DNA of 6,353 nucleotides, taken from assembly GCA_023441125.1 (NCBI GenBank), contig JAEZQV010000402.1, forward strand, positions 1-6,353. Reading direction: 5' to 3'. The position numbers and the translations under genes are program-made. This DNA comes from Bacillota bacterium (GTDB taxonomy: Bacteria; Bacillota_C; Negativicutes; Sporomusales; Sporomusaceae). This document shows, one piece after another, positions 6,015 through 6,353 of the stretch. The notes beneath the pieces were generated by a model. That model did no database searches. It had not been told where the DNA came from and saw only the letters and a list, made by a program, of their open reading frames with translations. Numbering within the stretch: the first letter of the stretch is position 1; each line of letters starts with the position of its first letter.

Positions 6015-6353
6015 TTAAGAGTTATAGGTTACCGGCGGACTGGCAGCTGCAGTCTTGCTTTCGACCGCTTTCACAGTGCAGATTGTCAGCAATATCAGTG
6101 CGCCGACTACAGCCACAGCCGCACCAAAATACATGGCATAGTCGTAGCTCTTGGTATAGTCGATAATGGCCCCGGTTAATATCGGTGCGCTCAAACCGGC
6201 GCAGGTGCCGCAGAAGCCGTACAAGCCAATAATTTTACCCGCATTTTTTAAAGAAAAAATCGCTGGCATCGAGAAAAACGGCGCCTGGGTTATGGATAAA
6301 CAAAAGATCGATATGGTGATCAACGCGATGGCCCCTTCCGCGCTGCCGACACG
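6015..6353 (-). CDS. C-terminal part of a second MFS transporter, paralogous to the next gene; start outside the window
   Basis: The frame is open to the window edge, giving 112 residues before the TAA at 6017-6015; the first codons read RVGSAEGAIALI. Three hydrophobic stretches correspond to the last transmembrane helices of an MFS carrier. By eye about 50 of 92 aligned residues are identical to the C-terminus of the transporter at 4500-5783, including FSMP/YSMP, NAGKI-GL, AP--TG-IIDY and GAAVAV-GALILLT. The two are therefore tandem paralogues, most likely of the same anion:cation symporter family. The last residues (SKTAAASPPVTYNS) are a polar cytoplasmic tail. No internal start is plausible: what precedes residue L11 is still transporter sequence. 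The partner's substrate may be the same or a close analogue. Divergence of nearly half of the residues argues against a very recent duplication. Confidence 0.92.
   Translation of the reverse strand, partial: RVGSAEGAIALITISIFCLSITQAPFFSMPAIFSLKNAGKIIGLYGFCGTCAGLSAPILTGAIIDYTKSYDYAMYFGAAVAVVGALILLTICTVKAVESKTAAASPPVTYNS

Overview
The window looks like the chromosome of a mid-GC Bacillota-type bacterium. Genes have strong purine-rich Shine-Dalgarno sites (AGGAGG, GGGGGAG, GAGGGGG), intergenic DNA is AT-rich, there are compact rho-independent terminators, and the chemoreceptor lacks a C-terminal CheR-tethering pentapeptide. A Sporomusa-like member of the Negativicutes would fit, but that is a guess from style, not a proven assignment. 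Every supported gene is on the minus strand, so transcription runs from high to low coordinates. No tRNA, rRNA, CRISPR array, insertion sequence or phage gene was seen.

Layout in order of transcription. (1) 6353-6015: C-terminal 112 residues of an MFS transporter that enters from outside the window. (2) 6014-5784: 231 bp gap with one small inverted repeat and no gene. (3) 5783-4500: complete second MFS transporter of the anion:cation symporter type (galactonate/hexuronate-like), about 54% identical by eye to the first over the shared C-terminus. It is closed by a strong terminator at 4492-4460. (4) 4400-2424: methyl-accepting chemotaxis protein with a periplasmic dCache-type sensor, closed by a strong terminator at 2344-2314. 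(5) 2325-2049: AT-rich regulatory gap with a candidate promoter and palindromes. (6) 2048-1260: short-chain dehydrogenase/reductase. (7) 1233-157: zinc-dependent medium-chain alcohol/polyol dehydrogenase. (8) A 12-bp hairpin at 131-101. (9) 46-1: first 15 codons of a gene that looks like a class III (CaiB/BaiF) CoA-transferase.

How they may work together (inference): the two MFS carriers would import an organic anion such as a sugar acid or hydroxy acid, and the receptor may sense the same or a related compound. The SDR and the zinc dehydrogenase would oxidise or reduce hydroxyl/keto groups, and the CoA-transferase would activate a resulting carboxylate. The terminators split the window into at least three transcription units: MFS genes, receptor, and SDR-ADH-(CoA-transferase). 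A shared substrate is therefore suggested only by proximity. Each family is well known. The particular combination is the most interesting aspect, and no clearly new type of system is demonstrated.
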